Source: an uncultured Thermanaerothrix sp. (GTDB taxonomy: Bacteria > Chloroflexota > Anaerolineae > Anaerolineales > Anaerolineaceae). From it: DNA of 48,682 nt. This document shows positions 39,140-47,797 of the stretch, one piece after another. How positions within the stretch are numbered: the first letter of the stretch is position 1; every line of letters starts with the position of its first letter. The notes under the pieces were generated by a model. It had not been told where the DNA came from and ran no database searches. It worked only from the letters and a program-made list of their open reading frames with translations. Both the position numbers and the translations under genes were made by a program. The stretch is taken from assembly GCF_938028735.1 (NCBI RefSeq), contig NZ_CALIMF010000030.1, positions 1-48,682 on the forward strand. The letters run 5' to 3'.

Positions 39140-40228
39140 TTGCTGAGCGACTCCTCTGCCCCCAATACTTCCACCGAAAACCCTGCTGAGATCACCCGGC
39201 GTTGGGAACGCCGACGGCGCTACTTTTACCTGGTAGTCAGCCTTGCAGGCATTCCATCCATCCTGGCCGTTTGGTGGCAGCACCACGCCGATAACCCTTT
39301 CATCGCCATCGTTTATCCCCTGCTGATCTTGGCCGGCCTGGCCTGGAGTGCTGCCTTACTCTGGCCGCGCATTCCCCTGGCATGGATCGAACGCACGGTA
39401 CTCTTCATCATCAGCCTGCTTTTCTTGAGCAAATTGGTGTACCTGCTGTTCTTCACCCAAGACCTTAACGGGGTTTGGGCCGAGGTCGAAGCCGTTTATT
39501 GGGTCTTCGTTTTCATCTTGGTGATCGGCTATATCGCCCTACCGCGTCGACTGGCGCTGGAGTTAAGCCTGTTGCTCCTAGTGGCCACCTCAGCGCTTGG
39601 CTTGTGGCGCTTCTGGGATGGCCCTAGCCTGCCTGGGATCGAGTTCCTGCGACTGGAAGTGCGCATTGCCGGGCTTTCCTTTCTGCTTTTCGTCCTCGCC
39701 CGCACCAAAGACGAGTTCAATCAGACCTTGCTAGCGGCCAATCAGATGCATCGGATAGCACACACTGATAGTCTGACCCAGTTGCCGAACCGCCGCGGCC
39801 TGAACCACTTGCTAGAAGAGCATCTTACCCGCCGCAAACCTTTCACCGTGATCCTGATTGACATTGATCACTTCAAACTCATCAACGACACCTTCGGGCA
39901 CGAAAGCGGCGATGCCATTTTGTGCCAGGTGGGCGAATGCCTGCAACACCAAATCCGCGCTGGTGATGTGCTCGGACGTTGGGGCGGCGAGGAATTTCTA
40001 ATCCTGACGACTGAGGAAGAGGCACACAGCGCCCTCCACCTGGCACACCGCCTGCGCGAGGCAGTAGAAGCCTTTGAATTCAGTCAGGGCATTCCAGTAA
40101 CGGCTTCGTTCGGGGTCACCCTGAGTTGCGAGCAGGATACTCCCATCAATCTGATCAAGCGCGCCGACCTGGCGTTGTATCGCGCCAAACACAACGGGCG
40201 CAATCGGGTAGAGTGGGAAGCGCCCTAG
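39140..40228 (+). CDS. membrane-bound diguanylate cyclase (GGDEF)
   Basis: 362 residues from a TTG at 39140, the only reasonable start before the first helix. Six hydrophobic helices (about 27-190; YFYLVVSLAGIPSILAVWW, AIVYPLLILAGLAWSAALLWP, LFIISLLFLSKLVYLLFF, VFVFILVIGYIAL, LLLLVATSALGLW, IAGLSFLLFVLA) form a membrane sensor without a recognised domain name. The GGDEF domain (about 205-355) begins AHTDSLTQLPNRRGL, has VILIDIDHFKLINDTFGHESGD for Mg-GTP, and the active-site loop WGGEEF. It should make c-di-GMP. No RxxD product-inhibition site is obvious five residues before the loop. The stop overlaps the next gene by four bases. Confidence 0.93.
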   Translation: MLSDSSAPNTSTENPAEITRRWERRRRYFYLVVSLAGIPSILAVWWQHHADNPFIAIVYPLLILAGLAWSAALLWPRIPLAWIERTVLFIISLLFLSKLVYLLFFTQDLNGVWAEVEAVYWVFVFILVIGYIALPRRLALELSLLLLVATSALGLWRFWDGPSLPGIEFLRLEVRIAGLSFLLFVLARTKDEFNQTLLAANQMHRIAHTDSLTQLPNRRGLNHLLEEHLTRRKPFTVILIDIDHFKLINDTFGHESGDAILCQVGECLQHQIRAGDVLGRWGGEEFLILTTEEEAHSALHLAHRLREAVEAFEFSQGIPVTASFGVTLSCEQDTPINLIKRADLALYRAKHNGRNRVEWEAP

Positions 40229-40599
40229 CCTTTCACGTAGGAAAGTTTCTCGCAGATGTGATCTTGCTTGATGCGATAAATATCCACACCGCGAACGTGC
40301 CCCGGTATGCCGCTTGCATCCACCCACGTATAACGCCAGCGCATGACGCAGCGAAAGCCCATTCCAAAAATCTCTTCAATCTCAATGTGGGCCTGGGGAG
40401 ATTGACGGAAGAACTCCTCCCAAAAGCGAGTAACGGCTTCTTTACCCCGATAAACGGCGCCGTCTGGGGCCGGACTGGTATTTTCAAACACCACATCCTC
40501 ACTCATCAAGGCCATCATGGCCTTGATATCCTGTCGGTTGAAAGCTTCGTTGAACGCCAGCACTAGGCGTGTGGCTGCTTCTACTTGTGCCATTCTCAT
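40225..40599 (-). CDS. SnoaL/NTF2-like fold protein
   Basis: 124 residues from ATG 40599, six bases after GGGAGGG. NTF2-like pattern: helix ATRLVLAFNEAFNRQDIKAMMALMSEDVVFEN (split), YRGKEAVTRFWEEFFRQSP, beta strands HIEIEEIFGMGFRCVMRWRYTWVD and a final GVDIYRIKQDHICEKLSYVKG. The class contains ketosteroid-isomerase-like enzymes and many binding proteins; no catalytic pair can be assigned. A TATAAT (40691-40686) lies upstream. It converges on the GGDEF gene with a CTAG-type four-base stop overlap. Confidence 0.9.
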   Translation of the reverse strand: MRMAQVEAATRLVLAFNEAFNRQDIKAMMALMSEDVVFENTSPAPDGAVYRGKEAVTRFWEEFFRQSPQAHIEIEEIFGMGFRCVMRWRYTWVDASGIPGHVRGVDIYRIKQDHICEKLSYVKG

Positions 40600-40685
40600 G
40601 GAAGACCCTCCCGTAGATTAACCGTGGGGCAATCCGCTCAAGATGGATCCAGATCCTATGGTGTGTAGAGCGATCTCCTGGGCTC

Positions 40686-40691
40686 ATTATA
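40686..40691 (-). promoter_or_regulatory. -10 element of the SnoaL-like gene
   Basis: Perfect TATAAT on the minus strand, about 86 nt before the ATG at 40599; no good -35 is present. Confidence 0.35.
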
Positions 40692-40768
40692 GCCCGAAGC
40701 ATGGATAAAGAAACCCAGGGCCTAAATCTGGGGCATTTTTTGCCCTAATTCCAGCACGTCGCTTCCTT

Positions 40769-41302
40769 TCACGATGCTTCTCGCACCTGTGCTAGCACAT
40801 TTTCTGCCTCTGCGGCGCAGGTTTCCCAATCCGTGGGAGGGACCAAGAGCAACACGCCCTCACTTTCAAGATAATCTAACCCTTTCAGATGATATACCAG
40901 AAACTGAACACGACCCTCAGCATCAATGAAGTGTCGGCGCAGGACTGTTTGCGCACCTAATGTTATTTCCGTTTCAGTGATCTGCCAGTTCTCAGGCACA
41001 CCTCGCCCGATGTTCTGGGCCAAGATACACGCTGGCGACCCTCGCCACACTAATTGGTTTTGTGTGTCATCAAATGTCCAGCGCTCTGCATCGTAAACCA
41101 CAACCACAGAAGGCGTTATTTTCCATACTGCAGTTGTCGCAGTAGGTGTTGCAGTAGGCGCTTGTGGGGTATCGGTCACTAGAGAGGCATGGACCGCCGT
41201 CGAGATCAGAGTGGGTTCGGTAGCTGGCGTTGAAGGAGCACAAGCATTAATCAGCACCGCCAATAGACCCGCCAAAGCAAGCCCAAAGTAAATTCGAGAC
41301 AT
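40769..41302 (-). CDS. hypothetical lipoprotein
   Basis: 177 residues, ATG 41302 with AGGAGG upstream. Signal peptide with lipobox LINACAP (Cys near residue 21), then a Thr/Ala/Pro linker (to about 60). A compact domain of about 115 residues follows, containing VVVVYDAERWTFDDTQNQLVWRG, a strand ITETEITLGAQTVLRRHFID and C-terminal DWETCAAEAENVLAQV. Two further Cys (ACILAQ and ETCAAE) could pair. I recognise no family. It is a single-gene unit with the typical extracellular-lipoprotein build of this genome. Confidence 0.72.
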   Translation of the reverse strand: MSRIYFGLALAGLLAVLINACAPSTPATEPTLISTAVHASLVTDTPQAPTATPTATTAVWKITPSVVVVYDAERWTFDDTQNQLVWRGSPACILAQNIGRGVPENWQITETEITLGAQTVLRRHFIDAEGRVQFLVYHLKGLDYLESEGVLLLVPPTDWETCAAEAENVLAQVREAS

Positions 41303-41405
41303 TGCCTACCTCCTGAATGGTTAACTTGGACTGAAATTATCTGTTCTATAGACGCTCAAGCGGATGTTTGAGTTTCATCTGTAAAGCAACCGCAATGTTA
41401 AAAAC

Positions 41406-41434
41406 CTTGTCAATCTGGCTCAAACGTCTTACAA
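41406..41434 (+). promoter_or_regulatory. promoter of the fmdB-like gene
   Basis: TTGTCA (41406-41411), 17-bp spacer, TACAAT (41429-41434); start expected near 41441, ATG at 41488 with AAGGAGGTGA. Confidence 0.7.
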
Positions 41435-41487
41435 TTTAGGCCTGTGTTAGGGTGTTTCTTGACTGGCCTTTTTAAGGAGGTGAGCGT

Positions 41488-41772
41488 ATGCCGGTCTATA
41501 CCTATCGGTGCGACAATTGTGGAGTTCAATTTGAACGCAACCAACGCTTTTCCGACGCGCCTTTGACCTGGTGTCCGGAGTGCGGGAAGAAATCCCTGCA
41601 CAAGGTCTATGCGCCGGTGGGCATCATTTTCAAGGGTTCAGGGTTTTACGCTACCGATCATCGCTCGCCCTCCGGAGCAGGCCGTTCCTCGTCCCATCAC
41701 AGCGAGAGCAAGACGTCCGAGAGCACGGCAGAAAGCAGCCCAACCGGCAGCGCCAGCAACACCAACGACTAA
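41488..41772 (+). CDS. FmdB-family zinc ribbon protein
   Basis: 94 residues, ATG 41488. It starts MPVYTYRCDNCGVQFERNQR and carries two CxxC pairs (CDNC near residue 8, CPEC near 31), the putative FmdB regulatory zinc ribbon, followed by KVYAPVGIIFKGSGFYATD. The last ~35 residues are a low-complexity Ser/Thr/Glu tail. The family occurs in most bacteria; a role in transcription was proposed for methylotroph FmdB, but general function is unknown. A terminator follows 32 bp after the stop. Confidence 0.92.
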   Translation: MPVYTYRCDNCGVQFERNQRFSDAPLTWCPECGKKSLHKVYAPVGIIFKGSGFYATDHRSPSGAGRSSSHHSESKTSESTAESSPTGSASNTND

Positions 41773-41803
41773 TTCCGAGACTTACATTCTATCCGCTTCC
41801 TCT

Positions 41804-41829
41804 AGACCCGGATGCGCCCGGGTCTTTTC
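41804..41829 (+). terminator. terminator of the fmdB-like gene
   Basis: Stem AGACCCG / CGGGTCT (41804-41810 with 41819-41825), 8-nt loop, followed by TTTTC. Confidence 0.72.
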
Positions 41830-41898
41830 ATTTCCTACCGTTTCGCCTGCCCGTGAGTCATAATTTTGGGGTAGAATCAAGGCCAGTTGGAGGTCACC

Positions 41899-42036
41899 AT
41901 GGGATCCAAACCACGCCCGAAACTTTCGCGCAAAGAGGCTGAACAGCGGCGCCTGCGATTCCAGCAATATGTCTTTGCTGCGTTAGCGGTGATGATCATC
42001 CTGGCCATGATTATTACCGCCGTTGTACAGTTCTAA
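41899..42036 (+). CDS. small single-helix membrane protein
   Basis: A 45-residue frame, too short for the usual cut-off. ATG 41899 is preceded by GGAGG at 41889-41893. The first 20 residues are strongly basic (MGSKPRPKLSRKEAEQRRLR). The remainder is one hydrophobic helix (YVFAALAVMIILAMIITAVV), so the basic end should be cytoplasmic. The next gene, a flippase-like protein, starts 52 bp downstream on the same strand, suggesting co-expression. Function is unknown. Ribosome site, coding-like composition and position between genes support it being real. Confidence 0.68.
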   Translation: MGSKPRPKLSRKEAEQRRLRFQQYVFAALAVMIILAMIITAVVQF

Positions 42037-42088
42037 GCGAATTGCCGGGCCACCCACCCCACCTCGCAGAATTGGAACAAGCCACGGC

Positions 42089-43123
42089 ATGAACATCCTC
42101 AAACGCTGGCAATTTTGGCTTGGGCTGGTTATCAGCCTAGTCTTTCTAACCCTAGCGCTGCGCAACCTCCACCTACCCCTGGTGTGGCAAACGGTTAAAC
42201 GAGCCGCTTACATCTGGATCTTGCCCGGCGTGGCAGTGTACTTTCTCGGCGTGTGGGTGCGCGCCTGGCGCTGGCATTATCTCTTGCGCCCGCTCAAGCC
42301 TATCCCCACCCGCGTCATGTTCCCCATTGTGGCTATCGGCTACATGGGCAACAACATTTACCCCGCCCGCGCGGGCGAAGTCCTGCGCGCCGCCGTGCTC
42401 AAGCAGCGCGAGGGTGTGCCTATCTCTGCCTCCCTGGCTACCATCATCGTCGAACGCATCTATGACGGGGTGGTCATGTTGGCCTTTGTGTTCCTCAATC
42501 TGGCCGAACTGGCGCGTCTGACACACGGCTCAGGGGTGATCGGTGCGTTGAGCATTCGAGACGTGGCGCTGTGGGGAACGGCCATTTTCGTGGGGGCCCT
42601 CCTGGCTTTTCTACTGGCGGCCATGTTTCCTAAGCCGGCCGAGCGGTTGCTCACCTGGTGGGTCAACCACCTACTCCCGCTGCGCTTGCGCACGCGCGTG
42701 CTCGATCTGGCACTGCGCTTCCTCAGCGGATTGGAGGCCCTGCGTTCCCCGCTGGAAGCCCTGATGATTTTTGTCACCACCGTGATTATCTGGCTGCTCG
42801 AGACAGGCAAATATTGGTTTGTCATGCACGCCTTTTCATTTGAAGTTTCTTTCTTTGCCCTGATGCTGATGAACGGCATTGTCAATCTGGCAACGACTCT
42901 GCCCTCGGCGCCAGGATACGTGGGCACATTCGATGCACCGGGCATTGCCCTGCTTGTGGCTTACGGCATACCGGGTGAGGTGGCCGCTGGCTATACTTTG
43001 GTGCTACACGCTGCCCTGTGGTTGCCGATTACTGCATTGGGGTTTTACTATTACCTGCGGCAACCATTGCGCTGGGGCAAGGAAGTGGAACAAATGCGCG
43101 GTGAACGTCAGGCTACCATCTGA
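42089..43123 (+). CDS. flippase-like/LPG-synthase transmembrane domain protein
   Basis: 344 residues from ATG 42089 (MNILKRWQFWLGLVISLVFL). About eight hydrophobic helices. The LPG_synthase_TM (PF03706) signatures are GVWVRAWRWHYLLRPL, the strongly conserved IGYMGNNIYPARAGEVLRA (near residue 87), ATIIVERIYDGVVMLAFVFL and LPSAPGYVGTFDAPGIALL (near 270). The N-terminal half resembles AglD/UPF0104 proteins. These membrane proteins are thought to move lipids or lipid-linked sugars; the soluble aminoacyl transferase part of MprF is absent. The FAD oxidoreductase follows 32 bp downstream and may act on the same isoprenoid or glycan pathway (inference). Confidence 0.88.
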   Translation: MNILKRWQFWLGLVISLVFLTLALRNLHLPLVWQTVKRAAYIWILPGVAVYFLGVWVRAWRWHYLLRPLKPIPTRVMFPIVAIGYMGNNIYPARAGEVLRAAVLKQREGVPISASLATIIVERIYDGVVMLAFVFLNLAELARLTHGSGVIGALSIRDVALWGTAIFVGALLAFLLAAMFPKPAERLLTWWVNHLLPLRLRTRVLDLALRFLSGLEALRSPLEALMIFVTTVIIWLLETGKYWFVMHAFSFEVSFFALMLMNGIVNLATTLPSAPGYVGTFDAPGIALLVAYGIPGEVAAGYTLVLHAALWLPITALGFYYYLRQPLRWGKEVEQMRGERQATI

Positions 43124-43155
43124 AGATCATCTCATCTAGGCGAGGAACTCCGGTT

Positions 43156-44454
43156 ATGAAGATTGCAATCATCGGCGCAGGCTTTGGCGGACTGGCGGCA
43201 GCCTATGACCTGCGCAAGGCTGGTTATGAAGTAACCATCTTTGAGGCCGCCGACTATGTGGGAGGACTTTCGGCGGGTTTCAAAGCGCCACATTGGTCCT
43301 GGTCGGTCGAGCGTTTTTACCACCACTGGTTCCAGAGCGATCGCGACATGCTGGGCCTCATCCGCGAATTAGGGTGGCAGGACAAGGTCATCTTCCCCCG
43401 CCCTAAAACGGTGGTTTATTACAACGAACGTTTCTATCCCCTAGATTCCCCTTTGGCTGCTTTGCTCTTCCCCGGCTTCACCCTTCTGGATAAGGCCCGT
43501 TTTGGCCTGGTGACGGCTTACCTGCGCTACTTGGCTCCCTGGCAACCCCTGGAGCAATACACAGCCGATGCCTGGCTGCGTAAATACTACGGTGCACGGC
43601 TCTACAGCATCCTCTATGAACCGTTGCTGGTAGGCAAGTTCGGCCCCCACTACACCGAGGTCAACATGGCCTGGTTTTGGGCGCGCCTCAAAGCCCGGAC
43701 GACCCGGCTGGGCACCTTTGAAGGGGGCTTCCAGGCTTTCGCGGATGCTTTTGCCGCCCACTTGCAAGAGCGAGGGGTGATCTTGCATCTGAACACGCCG
43801 GTTGAGCAGATTCGGCCTCATCCCGCAGGTGGCCTGACCCTGGAACTGCCTGGCGGCAGGCACGAGGACGTTGCCGCCTGTCTGGTGACGGTGGGGCCTT
43901 CCATTCTGGCCCGCCTTGCTCCGGATTTGCCCGGGAACTATCTGGACGGCCTACTGCGCCTGAAAAGCATGGGCGCGGTTGCGTTAGTGCTGGCACTGCG
44001 TCATCGCCTCTCGGAAGAGGGGTACTACTGGTTCAACCTCCCCAAGCGCGCCGGTTTTCCCTTTCTGGCACTGGTGGAACATACCAATTTTGTCTCCCCT
44101 GAGCACTTTGGTGGCGATCACATTGTCTATTGCGGTGATTACCTGGACCCAGATCATGAGTACTTCCGTTTGAGCCAAGAGGAATTGCTGGCTCGTTTTC
44201 TGCCTAGCCTCACCCGCTTCAACCCTCGCTTCTCGCCCGATTGGGTGCGCGAGACCTGGCTCTTCCGCACCCCTTACGCGCAGCCCATTCCTCTACTCAA
44301 CCACAGCCGCAACATTCCTGCTATTCGCACGCCTCTGCGTGGCCTGTATTTTGCCAGCATGAGCCAGGTATACCCCTGGGATCGGGGCACCAATTTTGCT
44401 GTGCAGATTGCCCGGCAGGCCGCCCGTCTCATGTTGAGCGATCTGGCCGCCTGA
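43156..44454 (+). CDS. NAD(P)/FAD-dependent oxidoreductase (amine-oxidase/protoporphyrinogen oxidase-like)
   Basis: 432 residues, ATG 43156. The N-terminal Rossmann motif is IAIIGAGFGGLAAAYDL, followed by YEVTIFEAADYVGGLSAGF. The GG doublet and ERFYHHWFQ contact FAD in this superfamily. The middle part has YGARLYSILYEPLLVGKFG and GTFEGGFQAFADAFAAHL. The end is GLYFASMSQVYPWDRGTNFAVQIARQAARLM, the C-terminal FAD-binding turn. Close relatives are annotated as UDP-galactopyranose-mutase-like or HpnE/PPOX-like; none of their specific active-site signatures is decisive here. It lies behind the flippase-like gene in what appears to be one operon and ends at a bidirectional terminator. Confidence 0.88.
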   Translation: MKIAIIGAGFGGLAAAYDLRKAGYEVTIFEAADYVGGLSAGFKAPHWSWSVERFYHHWFQSDRDMLGLIRELGWQDKVIFPRPKTVVYYNERFYPLDSPLAALLFPGFTLLDKARFGLVTAYLRYLAPWQPLEQYTADAWLRKYYGARLYSILYEPLLVGKFGPHYTEVNMAWFWARLKARTTRLGTFEGGFQAFADAFAAHLQERGVILHLNTPVEQIRPHPAGGLTLELPGGRHEDVAACLVTVGPSILARLAPDLPGNYLDGLLRLKSMGAVALVLALRHRLSEEGYYWFNLPKRAGFPFLALVEHTNFVSPEHFGGDHIVYCGDYLDPDHEYFRLSQEELLARFLPSLTRFNPRFSPDWVRETWLFRTPYAQPIPLLNHSRNIPAIRTPLRGLYFASMSQVYPWDRGTNFAVQIARQAARLMLSDLAA

Positions 44455-44474
44455 GAACTGAGCCGCAAAACAAC

Positions 44475-44512
44475 AAAAGCGGGCTTTTCCTGAACCCAGG
44501 TAGCCCGCTTTT
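44475..44512. terminator. bidirectional terminator between the FAD oxidoreductase and rplL
   Basis: Perfect 11-bp stem AAAAGCGGGCT / AGCCCGCTTTT with a 16-nt loop; U-rich ends on both strands. It closes the ribosomal operon immediately after rplL. Confidence 0.85.
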
Positions 44513-44536
44513 GATTCTGGGGGGTTGTGGGATTGC

Positions 44537-44923
44537 TTAGACAACCTCAACCACAGCGCCAGCGGCCTCAAGTTTAGCCTTGGCGTCCTGCGCCACCTCT
44601 TTGCTCACGCCAGTGAGCACTTTGGCGCCTGCGGTCTCTGCCATCTGCTTGGCCTCGACCAGACCCAGGTTGGTCAGTTGGCGGATAACCTTGATGGTCT
44701 CGATCTTCTTGGGGCCGGCATCCTTGATCACCACGTCGAACTCGGTCTTCTCCTCAACCGGTTCAGCCGCTGCAGCCGCGCCCGCGGCAGGCATGGCCGC
44801 CACCGCCGCAACCGGCGCCGCTGCCGAAACGCCCCACTTCTCCTCGAGTTTCTTGACCAGTTCGGCTGCTTCCAAAACAGTTAGTTGGCTCAGTTCTTCG
44901 ACCAGTTTTTCCAGATCAGCCAT
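44537..44923 (-). CDS. rplL: 50S ribosomal protein L7/L12
   Basis: 128 residues from ATG 44923. N-terminal dimerisation domain ([27 protein letters not shown]), Ala/Pro hinge (about 33-55) and C-terminal factor-binding domain with [20 protein letters not shown] and [10 protein letters not shown]. It forms the stalk that recruits translation GTPases and binds L10. It lies 140 bp after rplJ on the same strand. The gene that usually follows, rpoB, is not present: a terminator and a converging gene come next. Confidence 0.98.
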   Translation of the reverse strand: MADLEKLVEELSQLTVLEAAELVKKLEEKWGVSAAAPVAAVAAMPAAGAAAAAEPVEEKTEFDVVIKDAGPKKIETIKVIRQLTNLGLVEAKQMAETAGAKVLTGVSKEVAQDAKAKLEAAGAVVEVV

Positions 44924-45063
44924 GGTTATACATCTCCTTCAGTTTCTAGTTGTTTTAAGATGTGTCACCCTAAAACATCATCAGGTTAGTTGTTAACTCT
45001 CCTACAACTTGCCAGGTCTGTGGGTGGCTGAACAACCACCGCCCGCCTGGGATTGACAATACA

Positions 45064-45597
45064 CTACGCGGCTGTGGGTTGGGCTTCTTTCTCAGAGTAG
45101 GCCTTAACCACAGCAGCCAAGGCGCGCGCCGGTTCGGCCAGCGTGCGGACCAAACGTGTGGCTGGGGCGGCAAGAACGCCCAGGAGTTGCGCCCGCATGA
45201 CCGGCAACGGCGGTAGTTCGGCCAGGGCTTTGACCTGCTCGGCGGTGATGCGACGCGAGCCCAAATATCCGCCCTTAAGCGCGTAAACTTCCGAGTTGCG
45301 CGCGGCCTCGTTCAGCACCTTGGCCAAGCCTGGGGCATCTTGGAAAGCAAAGCCTACCAGGGATGAACCCTCAAACAGCCCATCGGTCGGGTAGCCCACT
45401 TCCTGGAGCGCCAGTTTGACCAGGGTGTTCTTGACCACATGCAACTCGCCACCCGCCTCGCGTACCTTTGCCCGCAAGGCATCAATCTCTTTCATGTTCA
45501 TTTTGGTGAACGAAAGCACGATCATTGCCTGGCTGGCCTTAATCCATTCGACGTAGCGCGCCACCATTTGGGTCTTTTCTTTCTTTGTAAAGGCCAA
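45064..45597 (-). CDS. rplJ: 50S ribosomal protein L10
   Basis: 177 residues from a TTG start at 45597, eight bases after AAAGGAGGTGA; the protein starts MAFTKKEKTQMVARYVEWIK. Features: IVLSFTKMNMKEIDALRAKVREAGGELHVVKNTLVKLAL (split) and the helical C-terminus that binds L12 dimers (VRTLAEPARALAAVVKAYSEKE). It is the base of the ribosomal stalk. In many bacteria L10 represses its own operon by binding the leader; that leader is visible just upstream. Confidence 0.98.
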   Translation of the reverse strand: MAFTKKEKTQMVARYVEWIKASQAMIVLSFTKMNMKEIDALRAKVREAGGELHVVKNTLVKLALQEVGYPTDGLFEGSSLVGFAFQDAPGLAKVLNEAARNSEVYALKGGYLGSRRITAEQVKALAELPPLPVMRAQLLGVLAAPATRLVRTLAEPARALAAVVKAYSEKEAQPTAA

Positions 45598-45600
45598 TGA

Positions 45601-45770
45601 ATATCACCTCCTTTCCACAAAAATAAAGGTCTTTGCCTGCAGGGGCCGGGCAAAGACCTGGAAACTACCTCAAAGGTAGCCACGCTTACACATGTTTCCG
45701 GTCTTCACCTCGGCGGGATATTAAGCCCCCAGGGGGCACCTGCTTTCTACGGTGAAGCACAACCTCAATT
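45601..45770 (-). ncRNA. L10 ribosomal protein leader
   Basis: Untranslated RNA between rplA and rplJ, matching the L10-leader pattern. It has CCGTAGAAAGCAGGTGCCCCC, then TTAATATCCCGCCGAGGTG and a GTAGTTTCC segment, leading to an 11-bp hairpin AGGTCTTTGCC / GGCAAAGACCT (45659-45627) followed by TTTATTTTT. L10 (with L12) binding to the first part is known to control the operon; the hairpin acts as attenuator or translational block before the TTG start. Confidence 0.85.
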
Positions 45771-45813
45771 GTTAATCACAGGGTGCGTCAGTACGCGCTC
45801 CTATGTCTCAACC

Positions 45814-46533
45814 TCACTCCTTGACGACCATAGACTGAGCCTGAAGCGGATCCACCCGGATACCAGGGCCCATGGTGGTAGTCACGGTGACGCGCTTAAT
45901 GTAGGTCCCTTTGGCCGCCGCAGGCTTGGCTTTCTTGATGGCATCCATCAACGCGGCCATGTTAGCGTAGAGTTTATCCACATCGAACGAGACTTTGCCG
46001 ATCGGCACGTGAATGTTGGCGGTCTTATCCATGCGGAACTCCACGCGCCCGGCCTTTGCTTCGCGAATGACGCGCGGCAGGTCATCCGCAGGTACAACTG
46101 TTCCCGCCTTGGGGTTCGGCATCAAACCGCGCGGGCCAAGCACGCGCCCCAAGCGCCCCACCTTACTCATCATATCCGGCGTTGCGATGGCCACGTCAAA
46201 ATCCGTCCAGCCATTCTGAATTTTAGTGATCCACTCATCACTATCAGCAACGTAGTCGGCACCAGCCTGTTGCGCAATGGTGGCAGCCTCACCTTGGGCG
46301 AAGACCAACACGCGCACGGTCTTGCCCAACCCATGGGGGAGCACGACCACATCGCGCACCTGCTGATCCGCCTGACGCGGGTCTAGCCCCATGCGCAAAT
46401 GCACTTCTACTGTGCCATCAAAATTGGTAATCGAGGTTTCTTTGGCCAGTTTCAGCGCCTCTTCGGGTGAATAGGCGCGACCAGCATCCACTTTTGCTTT
46501 TGCAGCCAGGTATTTCTTTCCGTGTTTTGCCAT
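45814..46533 (-). CDS. rplA: 50S ribosomal protein L1
   Basis: 239 residues, ATG 46533. Conserved L1 elements: [34 protein letters not shown] (split), [43 protein letters not shown] (split) and [13 protein letters not shown]. It binds 23S rRNA at the E-site stalk, and often represses the rplKA mRNA. It lies 47 bp after rplK and before the L10 leader. Confidence 0.98.
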   Translation of the reverse strand: MAKHGKKYLAAKAKVDAGRAYSPEEALKLAKETSITNFDGTVEVHLRMGLDPRQADQQVRDVVVLPHGLGKTVRVLVFAQGEAATIAQQAGADYVADSDEWITKIQNGWTDFDVAIATPDMMSKVGRLGRVLGPRGLMPNPKAGTVVPADDLPRVIREAKAGRVEFRMDKTANIHVPIGKVSFDVDKLYANMAALMDAIKKAKPAAAKGTYIKRVTVTTTMGPGIRVDPLQAQSMVVKE

Positions 46534-46580
46534 AGTCTCTCCTCGTGGTCCTGACGGGCAAAATGCCCTCCCACCTAAGA

Positions 46581-47006
46581 TTAGTCAACAACGACAATGC
46601 CCATATTGCGGGCTGTGCCCTCGATCTGCCGCATGGCATCTTCCAGATCCACGGCGTTCATGTCTTTCATCTTGATCTCCGCAATCTCGCGGATCTGGGC
46701 ACGGGTTACCTTGCCCACCTTTTGCCGATTCGGGGCCGGGGAGCCTTTCTCGATCCCGGCGGCTTTCTTCAGCAGCACCGAAGCCGGCGGCGATTTCAGC
46801 ACAAAGGTAAACGAGCCATCACTGTAGATGCTGATCTCTGCTGGGATCACTTCTCCGGCGCGGTTCTGCGTGCGGGCGTTGTATTCTTTGCAGAATGCCA
46901 TAATATTGATCCCATGCCCGGCCAGGGCAGGACCGACTGGCGGGGCCGGGTTGGCCTTTCCCGCCACCAATTGTAACCGTACGACTGCTTTAAGTTTCTT
47001 GGCCAC
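46581..47006 (-). CDS. rplK: 50S ribosomal protein L11
   Basis: 141 residues from a GTG at 47006 after AAAGGAG. It starts [20 protein letters not shown], followed by [25 protein letters not shown] and the C-terminal rRNA-binding domain ([22 protein letters not shown], ending [10 protein letters not shown]). It binds the GTPase-associated centre and is the site of thiopeptide action. It is downstream of nusG by 78 bp in the conserved secE-nusG-rplKAJL order. Confidence 0.98.
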   Translation of the reverse strand: MAKKLKAVVRLQLVAGKANPAPPVGPALAGHGINIMAFCKEYNARTQNRAGEVIPAEISIYSDGSFTFVLKSPPASVLLKKAAGIEKGSPAPNRQKVGKVTRAQIREIAEIKMKDMNAVDLEDAMRQIEGTARNMGIVVVD

Positions 47007-47084
47007 TTTACTTAACTCCTTTCGTGGTTTTAGCGGGTGTTTGGGGGATCACCCTCCCACTAAAAACGGGCTAGTGCCCGTTGT

Positions 47085-47747
47085 TTATGCCTTCTCCACC
47101 TGCAAAAAGTCTAATTCAACCGGCGTTTCGCGCCCGAAGAAGTTCACCATCACACGCACTTTGTTGCGTTCTTGGTCAATCTCCGCCACCGTGCCACGGA
47201 AATCGTTGAACGGCCCATCAATGATACGCACCCGTTCACCCACCTTGAAGGTAACCTTGACCCGCGGCGCTTCGGCTTCCATGCGCTTGAGAATTTGCGC
47301 CACTTCCTCTGGGCGCAAGGGCGTGGGCTGGTTGCCCATACCCACGAACCCGGTTACCCCTGGCGTATTGCGCACTACAAACCAGGACTCATCGTCCAAG
47401 ATCATATTGACCAGGACATAGCCCGGAAAGACGTGGCGCTCCACCACCCGCCGCTTGCCATCTTTCACCTCAATCTCTTCCTGCGTGGGGACGATGACCT
47501 CAAAAATCTTGTCTTTCATCCCCATGGTTTCAATGCGCTGTTCAAGGTTGTGGCGCACCTTATTTTCGTAGCCCGAATAGCAATGAATCACGTACCAGGC
47601 GCGTTCCTTATTGGTCTGCTCCAGAGGTTCATACCCCTCCATCGCAAATGCGCGGCTGCCTTCGCTCTTCGCAGAGACCTCGGAAGCCACCTCAGGCACG
47701 GACTCCTGGGCCTTACGTCGCGAAGATTTTCGCTTCTTCTCGGTCAT
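47085..47747 (-). CDS. nusG: transcription termination/antitermination protein NusG
   Basis: 220 residues from ATG 47747 (MTEKKRKSSRRKAQ), six bases after AAGG; GTG/ATG codons eight codons earlier (47771-47765) are possible. The first ~45 residues are a charged, poorly conserved extension. NGN domain: WYVIHCYSGYENKVRHNLEQR, VIVPTQEEIEVKDGKRR, HVFPGYVLVNMILDDESW, VRNTPGVTGFVG. KOW domain near the end: FKVGERVRIIDGPFNDFRGTVAEID. It binds RNA polymerase and couples it with the ribosome or Rho. It lies 50 bp after secE. Confidence 0.97.
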   Translation of the reverse strand: MTEKKRKSSRRKAQESVPEVASEVSAKSEGSRAFAMEGYEPLEQTNKERAWYVIHCYSGYENKVRHNLEQRIETMGMKDKIFEVIVPTQEEIEVKDGKRRVVERHVFPGYVLVNMILDDESWFVVRNTPGVTGFVGMGNQPTPLRPEEVAQILKRMEAEAPRVKVTFKVGERVRIIDGPFNDFRGTVAEIDQERNKVRVMVNFFGRETPVELDFLQVEKA

Positions 47748-47797
47748 CTCGCCTTCTGGCACCATCATCACCTATACGCTCGCTCAAACCCAATGAT

